64,000 bases of DNA from Candidatus Omnitrophota bacterium (lineage in GTDB: Bacteria; Omnitrophota; Omnitrophia; Omnitrophales; Aquincolibacteriaceae). The position numbers and the translations under genes are program-made. The stretch covers positions 238,136-302,135 of the forward strand of contig JACKFM010000002.1 of the NCBI GenBank assembly GCA_020632475.1. Direction: 5' to 3'. The notes beneath the pieces were generated by a model. It worked only from the letters and a program-made list of their open reading frames with translations. It was not told the DNA's origin and did not search any database. Of the stretch, positions 25,177 to 34,100 are shown piece after piece; within the stretch, counting starts at the first letter, position 1, and each line of letters opens with the position of its first letter.

Positions 25177-26949
25177 ATGCAGCAGAATCCAAATCGTCAA
25201 AACTTTGCTCAACAATTGGGCGAATTTTTCTCAAGAACCAAAGCCTCAAGATCACTACGCCGCTCTGAACTTTTTCAGATTCTGCTTTCACTTTTGATCA
25301 TCGGTGCGGCGGTATTTTGTATGAAGACCGGTTCTTTCGAACGCTTCGAATACCGGTGCCTGGATTATTTCTTTCAAAAACGTCCCGCACTTAAGACTGA
25401 TGATTCCATCCGGTTGATCGAAATTTCAGAAGAAAGCCTGCAGGCGATAGGGCAATGGCCATGGCCGTGGCATTATCATGCTGAGTTGATCAAAATTTTA
25501 AAGCAGTGGGGGGCTAAAAAAATCATCTTTGATTTAGTTTTTAAGGAAGATAATGCGCCTTATGAAAATGATGCCCTTGAAAGAGCGATTAGTGAAGCCG
25601 GAAATGTTTATTTTTCGGTTGGTTATGAGCAAAGAGCCGAAAAGAAAATTTGGGTTCATTCACTTCCTATTGCCCTGGAACCCAAAGGCGATAAGATGGA
25701 ATGGGCGCATTCGGATCCGGTATTGGAAAGCCGTCTGAAGGGAATTGGGCATCATCATATCCAGTTGGATGAAGACGGTGTTTTAAGGAGCGTTCAGCCA
25801 TGGCTTGAGATCGGTTTAGAGCGTTATGCCCAGCTCGGATTAAAGGTGGCCATTGATGAATTAGATCAACAGGTCCTCATAGCTGACCGCTACGCCGGCA
25901 AACCGATGCTGATTAACTGGCCCGGCCTCTGGAAGGACCGTTATCAGCACTATCATTATTCGGATGTCATCCGTAGTTATCAAGGAATGCAGAAAGGGCT
26001 TAAGCCCGTTATTTCTCCGGATGCGATTAAAGACAAGATTTGTTTTGTCGGTCTGACCGCGACGGATAATGCCAATTTCAGCGTCAATGCAATGGAGCCG
26101 CAGGTACCGCGCCTTGCGGTCCATGCTGCGATTTTTAATCAGATGATGACAGGGCAGTCTCTGATACCGGCGCCAGTGATCTGGAATCTGGCCGTGATTG
26201 TGATGATAGGCCTCATCGCTTCTTTTTTATTTATTGAATTTAATAATATCCGTTCTTTTATCGCAGGCTTAGGTCTGGTTACCGGCTGGGTGGTGATCGC
26301 TTTTATTTCGTTCTGGAAGTTCGGTATCTGGTTTTATGTTTTTCAACCGGCCGTATTAGTACTGCTTTTATTTATCGTCGCTGCAATCTATGCACACATT
26401 GTGGCCAGCCGTGAACAGGCGAGATTATTTGATCTGGCGACCCGCGACGGCCTGACCGGTCTTTTCGTCATCCGCTATTTTCGTGAAATGCTGAACCAGC
26501 TTACCGACGATGCCCTTAAACACCGCTTCCCGCTTTCTCTTATTTTGATGGATATCGATAATTTCAAATCCATCAATGATACCTATGGGCATCCGGCCGG
26601 AGATCTAATCCTGAAAAAAACAGCCCATGCTGTACAATCGTGTCTGCGCTCTAAACGCCCTGCGAAAGAAATCGATTTAGTGGCCCGCTACGGCGGAGAA
26701 GAGTTCATTGTTGCGTTGCATAATTGTCCGATTGAAGAGGCTTCGGCTCAGGCGGGAGAACGCATTCGCAAAGCTGTCGAAAGCAATTTTTATGAATGGG
26801 AAGGCCATCAGATTCCGGTGACGATCAGTGTTGGTGTTTCGAGCCTGCGTAAAGATGAGAATATTCCAGATTTTATGGTGCGCCGGGCTGATGAGGCTTT
26901 ATATGAAGCCAAGCGAACCGGGAAAAATAAGGTTTGTATCGCAGAATAG
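25177..26949 (+). CDS. CHASE2-domain diguanylate cyclase
   Basis: A membrane sensor that probably makes cyclic di-GMP. The 590-residue protein has an N-terminal helix (about residues 41-57) and an extracytoplasmic CHASE2 domain (about 60-330, with IRLIEISEESLQAIGQWPWPW and DKICFVGLTA). Two or three transmembrane helices follow (about 335-410), then a GGDEF domain with DGLTGLFVIRYF, LILMDIDNFKSINDTYGHPAGD and the active-site RYGGEEFIVAL. The product-inhibition site normally reads RxxD; here it is KEID, so feedback inhibition may be weak. No output partner is adjacent. Confidence 0.92.
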   Translation: MQQNPNRQNFAQQLGEFFSRTKASRSLRRSELFQILLSLLIIGAAVFCMKTGSFERFEYRCLDYFFQKRPALKTDDSIRLIEISEESLQAIGQWPWPWHYHAELIKILKQWGAKKIIFDLVFKEDNAPYENDALERAISEAGNVYFSVGYEQRAEKKIWVHSLPIALEPKGDKMEWAHSDPVLESRLKGIGHHHIQLDEDGVLRSVQPWLEIGLERYAQLGLKVAIDELDQQVLIADRYAGKPMLINWPGLWKDRYQHYHYSDVIRSYQGMQKGLKPVISPDAIKDKICFVGLTATDNANFSVNAMEPQVPRLAVHAAIFNQMMTGQSLIPAPVIWNLAVIVMIGLIASFLFIEFNNIRSFIAGLGLVTGWVVIAFISFWKFGIWFYVFQPAVLVLLLFIVAAIYAHIVASREQARLFDLATRDGLTGLFVIRYFREMLNQLTDDALKHRFPLSLILMDIDNFKSINDTYGHPAGDLILKKTAHAVQSCLRSKRPAKEIDLVARYGGEEFIVALHNCPIEEASAQAGERIRKAVESNFYEWEGHQIPVTISVGVSSLRKDENIPDFMVRRADEALYEAKRTGKNKVCIAE

Positions 26950-26976
26950 CAATTCTGTTGAAATCCTCAAAAATAG

Positions 26977-27055
26977 TGTCCAGAAAAAGAAAATATTATA
27001 GCGTATAAACGGCACCGATTGTTTCTCCATAATATTCTCTTTTTCCGCCTGGACA
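26977..27055 (+). repeat. Long imperfect inverted repeat
   Basis: Arms of 23 and 27 bases (26977-26999 and 27029-27055) are complementary apart from a 4-base bulge and one mismatch, starting TGTCCAG and ending CTGGACA. It may fold into a stable hairpin or be a remnant of a small mobile element. The rest of the gap to the tRNA holds a CAATTTTG/CAAAATTG hairpin (27124-27158) and nothing else I can assign. Confidence 0.55.
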
Positions 27056-27244
27056 TGGGGCATCAATGGGTCTTGAAAAAACTCTCCGGACATCAGCCCG
27101 TCTTTGTTATACTAATGCCTTTTCAATTTTGGATGTGTGGCTAATCGCTTCAAAATTGTTAAAGGGATTTGTGCTGCGTACCCTTAAAATTAAAAATACA
27201 TGCAGTGCTACTACTCTTTTTAGCAAAAGCTGACTTTAAGGTAA

Positions 27245-27367
<123 letters not shown>

Positions 27368-27465
27368 ATGAATTGGGATGCGAAGGGAAACTCTTCGCCC
27401 CACCTCTCCACCAGTTTCTTTGATATCCGATAAAAACCTTTGAACGAGTTGGAAGGATCTAAGAA

Positions 27466-28380
27466 ATGGAGAACGAGCATATTCCTTTATTCTATCATTT
27501 CGCCGGGCGAGGAAAACGGGATCGTCGGGGGAAATGGACACGCGTCTTTCAACGCACGTTCACGTCGCGGGTTAGTCATTTAAAAAAGGATTTTAGTTCA
27601 GAGTGTTTAATCCCAGATAATCTCGAAATTATTATCTGCCATAATCATCCCACCGACTCTTTGGTGGACTGGAATCTGAAACAATTAGGAATATCTAACT
27701 ACAAACGTTTGGGTGAAAAAATCACTCAATGGAAAAATATTTATAAACCTCGCGAACTATACGAATATTTACTAAACCAAGATGGCCCTGAATATATTCT
27801 TCATTTAGATGCAGATGATGTCCTGATGACGGAGAATCCAGGCCAAGTGCTAGACCGCTATTTGAAATATTTTGATTGTGAAATATTGTTTAATGCACAG
27901 AAAACATCATATCCTTCCAGTAAGGTTATGACAATGCAGGGGGCTTACGATTCCATAGCTGTGGAAAGGATACGGCGAATGGAAAAATTTGAAGAAGAAA
28001 AGTATGGGATGCCATGCTGCTATTTTAATGGTGGTTGTTTTATTGGACGTAGGACTTCTGTATTGGAAATCTTGAAAGAAGTGCTTGAATTAGAAGGTTA
28101 TCTTTATGGATTTGAGCATTGCGACCAAGGCCCCTTGAGAGAAGCTCACAGGCGATTTTACCCTAGAATACAAATTGATGATCAATCTCGAATATTTCAG
28201 ATTATGTTTGATACGAGATTTTCCGAGATAAAGAGTGCTCCTCCGCTTTTAGTTAAAGAATGCGTCATCCCATATTTATATGAGAGTATTAACTCTATTT
28301 TATGGATAATTCGAAATTATATTTCAAGATTGACGCCGAGAATTATTAAACAATGGGTTCGCCAACATTTATTGAAGTAA
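27466..28380 (+). CDS. PLOD-like glycosyltransferase (probably horizontally acquired)
   Basis: A 304-residue protein resembling the glycosyltransferase domain of procollagen lysyl hydroxylase/glucosyltransferases (PLOD/GT25-like). Supporting segments are LHLDADDVLM (DxD-type metal site), ILFNAQKTSYPSS, YFNGGCFIGRRTSVLEIL, and the C-terminal IQIDDQSRIFQ, which resembles the DDQ...IFQ ending of that domain. No signal peptide is evident. The base composition is visibly more A+T-rich than its neighbours. It lies directly downstream of a tRNA-Ser whose 3' end is partly duplicated, a classic insertion setting. Acceptor and donor are unknown. Confidence 0.65.
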   Translation: MENEHIPLFYHFAGRGKRDRRGKWTRVFQRTFTSRVSHLKKDFSSECLIPDNLEIIICHNHPTDSLVDWNLKQLGISNYKRLGEKITQWKNIYKPRELYEYLLNQDGPEYILHLDADDVLMTENPGQVLDRYLKYFDCEILFNAQKTSYPSSKVMTMQGAYDSIAVERIRRMEKFEEEKYGMPCCYFNGGCFIGRRTSVLEILKEVLELEGYLYGFEHCDQGPLREAHRRFYPRIQIDDQSRIFQIMFDTRFSEIKSAPPLLVKECVIPYLYESINSILWIIRNYISRLTPRIIKQWVRQHLLK

Positions 28381-28472
28381 AATGAGCCATAGACGTATCT
28401 TGATAAAAAGCCTCGTAATGAGGAAAATAAGTAAGAGGGATGTCTTTCGATTTTTATGCTAAAATACGCCAT

Positions 28473-28511
28473 TGATTAACTCTTTCACCATTCACTTTTA
28501 ACCCTTCACGG
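28473..28511 (+). repeat. Heptamer-period repeat (single arm) before dnaX
   Basis: The units CTTTCAC-CATTCAC-TTTTAAC-CCTTCAC precede the dnaX start, with no clear opposite arm. A possible extended -10 (TGC-TAAAAT, 28458-28465) lies just upstream of it. Confidence 0.45.
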
Positions 28512-28516
28512 TTTTT

Positions 28517-30199
28517 ATGAGTTACCTTGTTTTTGCCAGAAAATTCAGACCACAGACTTTTAAAGATGTTGTCGGACAGGATGCGATTATCACGCTTCTG
28601 AAAAATGCGATCGAACAGGAGCGTGTGCCGCAGAGTTTTCTCTTCTCCGGTCCGCGCGGAGTCGGAAAGACCTCAACTGCACGCATTTTGGCCATGGCTC
28701 TGAATGATGAAAAAGGCCCCTCCGTTGAATTTAATTCAAACAGCACGATCTGCCGCGAGATTGCCGAAGGCCGTTCCATGGACGTGCTGGAAATTGACGG
28801 AGCCTCCAACCGCGGTATTGATGAAATCCGTACTTTGCGTGAGACCGTCAAGTTCAAACCCGCGCAAGGACGTTATAAGATTTATATCATTGATGAAGTC
28901 CATATGCTGACAACCGAGGCTTTTAATGCGTTGCTTAAAACGCTTGAAGAGCCGCCTGCCCACGTGAAATTTATCTTTGCCACTACGGAACCGCATAAAG
29001 TGCCTTTGACGATTCTGTCACGTTGCCAGCGTTTTAATTTTAAACGGATTACGACCGGTGAGATCGAAACCAAACTTCAGCAGATCGCTAAAAAAGAAAA
29101 AATCAAATGTGAAAAAAATGCGCTGCATATCATTGCCAAAGCCAGTGAGGGCGGTTTGCGTGATGCCGAGAGCTTACTCGATCAATTGGCGACCTTCAGC
29201 AAAGACGGCATTAAAGAAGAGGATGTTCTTTTTCTGCTGGGACTTGCTTCTGAAGAAATTTATCTTGAAGTGCTGTCTGCCGTTTCCGCTAAAGATGTTC
29301 ATAAGGTTTTTACCGTGATCGGAAATCTATATCAGGGAGGGGGTGACTTGGTGCAATTTGCCAAAGGACTCTTTGAGCGTTTCAGGCATTTGCTTATTTT
29401 TCAATGTTCCGATCAGGCATCTGAATTTGTGGATCTGCCGGAAGATGCCGCAAGCCTTTTGCAGAAAAAAAAGGACGATTATACGCGGGGAGAGCTTTTG
29501 CTTGCCCTGAGTCTGCTGCAGAATTTACAGACACAGTTAAGGCGCAATCTTGCACCGGCAAAATTATTGGTTGAAACGGCACTTTTAAAGCTGATGCATC
29601 TTGACGGATTGCGCATGGTCGAAGAAATCGGATCTTCACCTGCGTCAGGGGGAGTGTCCCGGACGCCTGTTGCAAGACCCTCTGTGCCTGTTTCTTCGGG
29701 GTCTGTTGTCCGGAAAGTGTCCGCACCGTCGCCCACAAAAGTGAAGCCCGCCGCAGGGCAAACAGAAACGGTTAAACCGCAAGGACAGATCCCATCGGTC
29801 AATGAAGGGAACATCTCGATTGATGAGATCGGTCATATCTGGCCGCGTGTGATTGATTATGTAAAGTCTAAAAGAATGTCGACCGGTATTTTTCTTTCGG
29901 AATCCGAACCGGTCGAGATTAACGACTCGGTGGTGGTATTGGGTCTTCCCGAAGAGTTTCAATTTCATAAAGAGACGCTTGAAAAACAAAACAACCGGGA
30001 ATTAATCGAAGAGGCTTTTGAAGTGATTGGGGGAAAGAAAATCCGGGCACAATTTGTGGTGACCGAAATTGCCCAGCAAGACAAGCCGGTCGAGACCGAC
30101 GCTGAAGCAGAACCCTCGGCGGACTCAGCGATGCAGAATGACATTATTGAGCAGGCGATGAATGTTTTTAAAAGCGCGCGGTTTGTCCGCAAAGAATAA
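28517..30199 (+). CDS. dnaX: DNA polymerase III subunit gamma/tau
   Basis: Clamp-loader ATPase subunit of 560 residues. The N-terminal AAA+ domain shows YLVFARKFRPQTFKDVVGQD, the P-loop GPRGVGKTSTAR, DEVHMLT (Walker B), NALLKTLEEPPAHVKFIFAT and SRCQRF. The zinc-binding module normally has four cysteines between the P-loop and Walker B; here that region reads LNDEKGPSVEFNSNSTICREI with only one cysteine, so the zinc site is lost. A Pro/Ser/Lys-rich linker (about 375-430) leads to a tau-like C-terminal domain. recR follows with a 1-base overlap; the usual intervening ybaB is absent. Confidence 0.94.
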   Translation: MSYLVFARKFRPQTFKDVVGQDAIITLLKNAIEQERVPQSFLFSGPRGVGKTSTARILAMALNDEKGPSVEFNSNSTICREIAEGRSMDVLEIDGASNRGIDEIRTLRETVKFKPAQGRYKIYIIDEVHMLTTEAFNALLKTLEEPPAHVKFIFATTEPHKVPLTILSRCQRFNFKRITTGEIETKLQQIAKKEKIKCEKNALHIIAKASEGGLRDAESLLDQLATFSKDGIKEEDVLFLLGLASEEIYLEVLSAVSAKDVHKVFTVIGNLYQGGGDLVQFAKGLFERFRHLLIFQCSDQASEFVDLPEDAASLLQKKKDDYTRGELLLALSLLQNLQTQLRRNLAPAKLLVETALLKLMHLDGLRMVEEIGSSPASGGVSRTPVARPSVPVSSGSVVRKVSAPSPTKVKPAAGQTETVKPQGQIPSVNEGNISIDEIGHIWPRVIDYVKSKRMSTGIFLSESEPVEINDSVVVLGLPEEFQFHKETLEKQNNRELIEEAFEVIGGKKIRAQFVVTEIAQQDKPVETDAEAEPSADSAMQNDIIEQAMNVFKSARFVRKE

Positions 30200-30804
30200 T
30201 GAAAGCCTACCCTGAACCTCTTGATCAACTGATTGCGGCACTTTCCAAATTACCTTCCATCGGCAGGGCTTCGGCCGAACGGATTGCCTTTTATCTCTTG
30301 AAACAACGCAAAGAGGATGTTGGGCATTTATCCCAATTAATTGGAAATTTCAAAGCGCAAATTTTTTATGCTGATCACTGCCACTGTCTTTCTGACAGTA
30401 AACAATGCCATATTTGTACCAGCCCCAGCCGTGACCGGGGCATCATTTGTGTGGTTGAAAGTCCCAAAGATGTGATTTCGATAGAAAAAACAGGATCTTA
30501 TTTTGGCACTTACCATGTATTACTCGGATCTCTTTCGGCATTAGAAGGAATTGGACCGGGGGACCTTAAGATTGAGGATCTTCTAGAACGTATCCGTAAA
30601 GATAAGGTGCGTGAAATCATTCTGGCCCTTAATCCCAATACCGAAGGTGAGACCACAGCGCTTTATTTAGCCCGCATCTTAGCAACCCTTCCGGTCAAAG
30701 TGACCCGGATTGCCCACGGTATTCCAGTGGGCAGTATGGTCGAATATACCGATCAAGCCACTCTCTCTCGTGCCCTGGAAGGCCGTCTGCCTGTTAAAAC
30801 TTGA
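30199..30804 (+). CDS. recR: Recombination mediator protein RecR
   Basis: Acts with RecO/RecF in loading RecA at single-stranded gaps. The 201 residues include the HhH region (LIAALSKLPSIGRASAERIAFYLL), a small zinc-finger region (HCHCLSDSKQCHIC), SPSRDRGIICVVESPKDV opening the Toprim domain, and LNPNTEGETTALYLARIL. The finger spacing is unusual: the first canonical cysteine seems replaced and an extra cysteine lies two residues later. The start overlaps the dnaX stop (TAATG), indicating coupling. Confidence 0.94.
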   Translation: MKAYPEPLDQLIAALSKLPSIGRASAERIAFYLLKQRKEDVGHLSQLIGNFKAQIFYADHCHCLSDSKQCHICTSPSRDRGIICVVESPKDVISIEKTGSYFGTYHVLLGSLSALEGIGPGDLKIEDLLERIRKDKVREIILALNPNTEGETTALYLARILATLPVKVTRIAHGIPVGSMVEYTDQATLSRALEGRLPVKT

Positions 30805-30946
30805 TTCTACCTCTCCTATCCCAGACTTCTATGCAATAAAACGATTAATCCAATGAATTTTTATAATGATTTATAACATTCGAGCAACGCGCATAACACC
30901 CTCTATTTAAAGTAGTTAGAGCGTTTTTTTATTCAGGGTCCCTTCC

Positions 30947-30975
30947 TTGACAGCCTAAAACCCGTGTGCTAACTT
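30947..30975 (+). promoter_or_regulatory. Sigma70-type promoter of the giant gene
   Basis: TTGACA (30947-30952) and TAACTT (30970-30975) are separated by 17 bases. The leader of about 170 bases to the ATG at 31152 holds a CCGAA/TTCGG hairpin and a GACTTC/GAAGTC hairpin (31096-31118). GGGGAG about 14 bases before the ATG is the only ribosome-site candidate. The 347-base gap after recR contains nothing else I can assign. Confidence 0.6.
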
Positions 30976-31151
30976 TTGTTAACTTTGACCCAAGCCGGAA
31001 ATTTAAGGCTTGATGCAATTTCATCCCGAAAAAATTCGGACGCTACTTACATCCCGCTCTATTGCACAGGAGTTTTATCCATAACATATAGACGGGACTT
31101 CTATTTATTTATGAAGTCAATATTTTTGATTGGGGAGTTGTCATAAAGCTT

Positions 31152-34100
31152 ATGAAACAAAAAAAAATCGGTTTAAGACTCACTGCTTTTTTCACGGCTT
31201 TAATCTTTATCTTAAGTAATCATACCGTTTACGCCTTACCCGGAAGTATTCAGCTCTTATCCGAGCGTCCGGCGGATATAGCGTTGAACATTCCTTTTCA
31301 ACTGTCTATTCCTGCAGAACTGGGAACCATTCAAAACCTTCATACAGGCAGCGGCCCTTCTATTATTCATATCCAAACAGCACACGGTCAGTATCAAATT
31401 CAGAAAAATATTCAAAAGATTCTTAAGCATTTAAGCAAAGAATACGGTATTGACCTTTTATTGCTTGAAGGCAGTGACGGTAAATTGCGTTCCGATATTC
31501 TGCGTTTCTTTCCGGAGGACATGGATCTGACCATGGATATCCTGGATGGATTAACCCGCAAAGCGCTGATCAAAGGCCCTGAGCTTTTTATGGCCGAAGA
31601 GAATCTTTCGGATGTTTACGGTATTGAAGATCGCGAAGCCTATCTTTCAAACGGAGAGGCGTTTAAGGCGGTATTGTCTCAACGTGAAAAAACGGCGGCT
31701 TTTTTGACGGATCTGTCGATGCAGATCGGCCGTTTAGCAGGCTCGTATCTCAACAAGAATCTGCGGGCCTTTTTGAAAGAAAAGGAACGGTTTGAAGGCG
31801 AAACGCTTCCTTTTATGGATTGGACGCTCTATCTGGTTCACATGGCCCAAAATCATCTTAAAATGGATTTGAGTGATCCGGCTCATCAGTTGGATTGGCC
31901 CATGTATTACCGCCTTTTGAAACTGCGCGCCCTTGAAGACCGCATGCAGACTGCACAGTTCATAGAAGAAAGAGAGGCCTTCTTAAAGCAACTCAGGAAA
32001 TTTTCATCGCAGGAAGATTACCGTCAAATTGAAAAACTGCTGACTTCTTCTGTCTCAGAAAGCGAACTGCCCAATCCTGAGACCGGGCTTTTATTTGAAA
32101 AAATGGTCAGCGTTCTGCCTTCGGATTTTAATTTTAAGGCCTATCCCCAGACATTTCTTTTGATTATGCATCTAATTCTTCAGAGTGAATTGGATCACCG
32201 CTTACTTATGAAAGAGCTGAGTGATCTGACAAGTATGATCGGTGACGCCTTGGCTGAAACCGGGAAAGAAAAATACATTCTTCAATTATTGGATCAGTAC
32301 GGTTTAATGCAAAAACTGTTTGAACTTAAACTTCTTCCGGAAGATTATCAGAAAATAAAAAATACTGAAGCCTTGAATCCATCGGCACTGGTTAAACGCT
32401 TTGAAGAATTTAATCATCAAAACCGTGTGCAGAACATCCGTTTCGAACATCTGCATGAAATTGATGAGCTCTACGCCCGTGCTATGGATTTTTATTCCTG
32501 GGCCGGACAGCGTGATACTCTGATGCTTGCCAATATTGAAAAACGTCTTCTTAAAGCGGGTAAACAGACGGCTGTGGTGGTCACAGGCGGATTTCATGCA
32601 GGGCCCTTTGCCGATTATTTCCGGTCCAGAAATTATAATTATGCGATGATTGTGCCTAAAACCGAAAGCGTTGAAGGGCGGGAAGTCTATGAACACGTTG
32701 TGCTTGAGGCTTTTTCACGTGATGCGCTCAGTTCCAACTGGGAATCCCCGAATCTTTCACAACCCGGACGCCCGTTAGATTCCTTAGAGGTCGCACCGGT
32801 TGTTGCCGCTCAGGCCGTAGCGGTGATGTGGAATCACGGACAGCCTGACAGGACCGGAACAGTTTTTGATGTCAGAACAGCTCCGGATCGTCGTAGTGCG
32901 GGAGTGCGATTTCATCCGGGACAGCTCTTCCGCAGATCTTTGAATTTTAAAACAACGCCCATGCGTTCACCTGAAGGGTGGCGGGCCGGCTCCGCACTTT
33001 TGCATTCCGAAATGCGTACCGATGAAGAGCCTGTACGTTCTGAAATTCGTCCGGTGACTCCTGAGGCAAAGATTGCGACCTTGACCGGAGCTTCTCAAGC
33101 AGCCGTTGCCGGGATTTTGAATACAAGGTCTAAAACCGGTCTCACTCAGGCCCAGGCCAATAATTTAGTCCGCTATTTTACCGAGCGTCCGGGTGAGGCC
33201 ATTGCTGAAGTCAATGATGAGAGCGGTCTTTTTAAAGATAATACTTATTTTTCATTGGCTGAACGCCTGCAGCTTTTAAACCTTCTGATCATGCGTGCAA
33301 AGCGTGCCGGTGCCAATCAGATTACGGTCGATCCATGGGTGGATGCCCGGCAGGTTCGTAAAGACTGGGATGTTCTACAGGTTTTTCTCCAAAAGGAAAA
33401 ACGCGGAAATCTGGCGAGGTTATCCACTTTTGATGATAGTGACACCCAAAAAAGAAATGTAAATTTTATTTCTGATTTTATTAACACCATCGCTTCCTAC
33501 TCGCGTTTCGGAATTGACGATGAACGGACGGATTTTTCCAAGGCATTGGCCGATACCCTGACCGATTCTCATGGGATCACTCAATTTGAACTCAATACCG
33601 AACTTGAAGAAACAGCCGGCATTGCCAGAACTGTGCGCCACGGCATTGAAGACGGAAGCAATCAGCATTTGATTCAGGCACAAACAATCCAGGAGAGAGA
33701 GATTCGTTCCATCATTCGCCTGGCAAGTCAGGTTAAGAAATTTGATCACCTGATTGTGTTTGCTGCTGCGGATAATCCTGCCCGTGCGGTGCTTGAAGCC
33801 CTTGTGCCCGAACATCAGCGTAAAAACATCACTTTTATCGATAACGCGGACCCCCAATATCTGCAGGATGCCGAAGCGTATATCCGCAGCCGCACAGGCA
33901 GCCTTAAGAATGTGGCTGTGATTTCAACCATTCAGGATACCAGCCAGAATATATTAACGCATTCGGCCTATCAGCATTTTAAACGGCTTATTCTTGCCGA
34001 CGGCGGAAAAGTCGATAATCAGTTTTTCTTTGTGGTTAATCAGAAAGAAACTCTGGATCATCTCTACCGTCAGGATGTTGAAACGGCAGCGGCGCAAAAA

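Noticed and set aside
27380..27413. A second tRNA gene after tRNA-Ser
   Set aside because: Only an acceptor-end-like CCTCTCCACCA and one hairpin are present. There is no D arm or anticodon arm, so it is at most a remnant or duplicated end.
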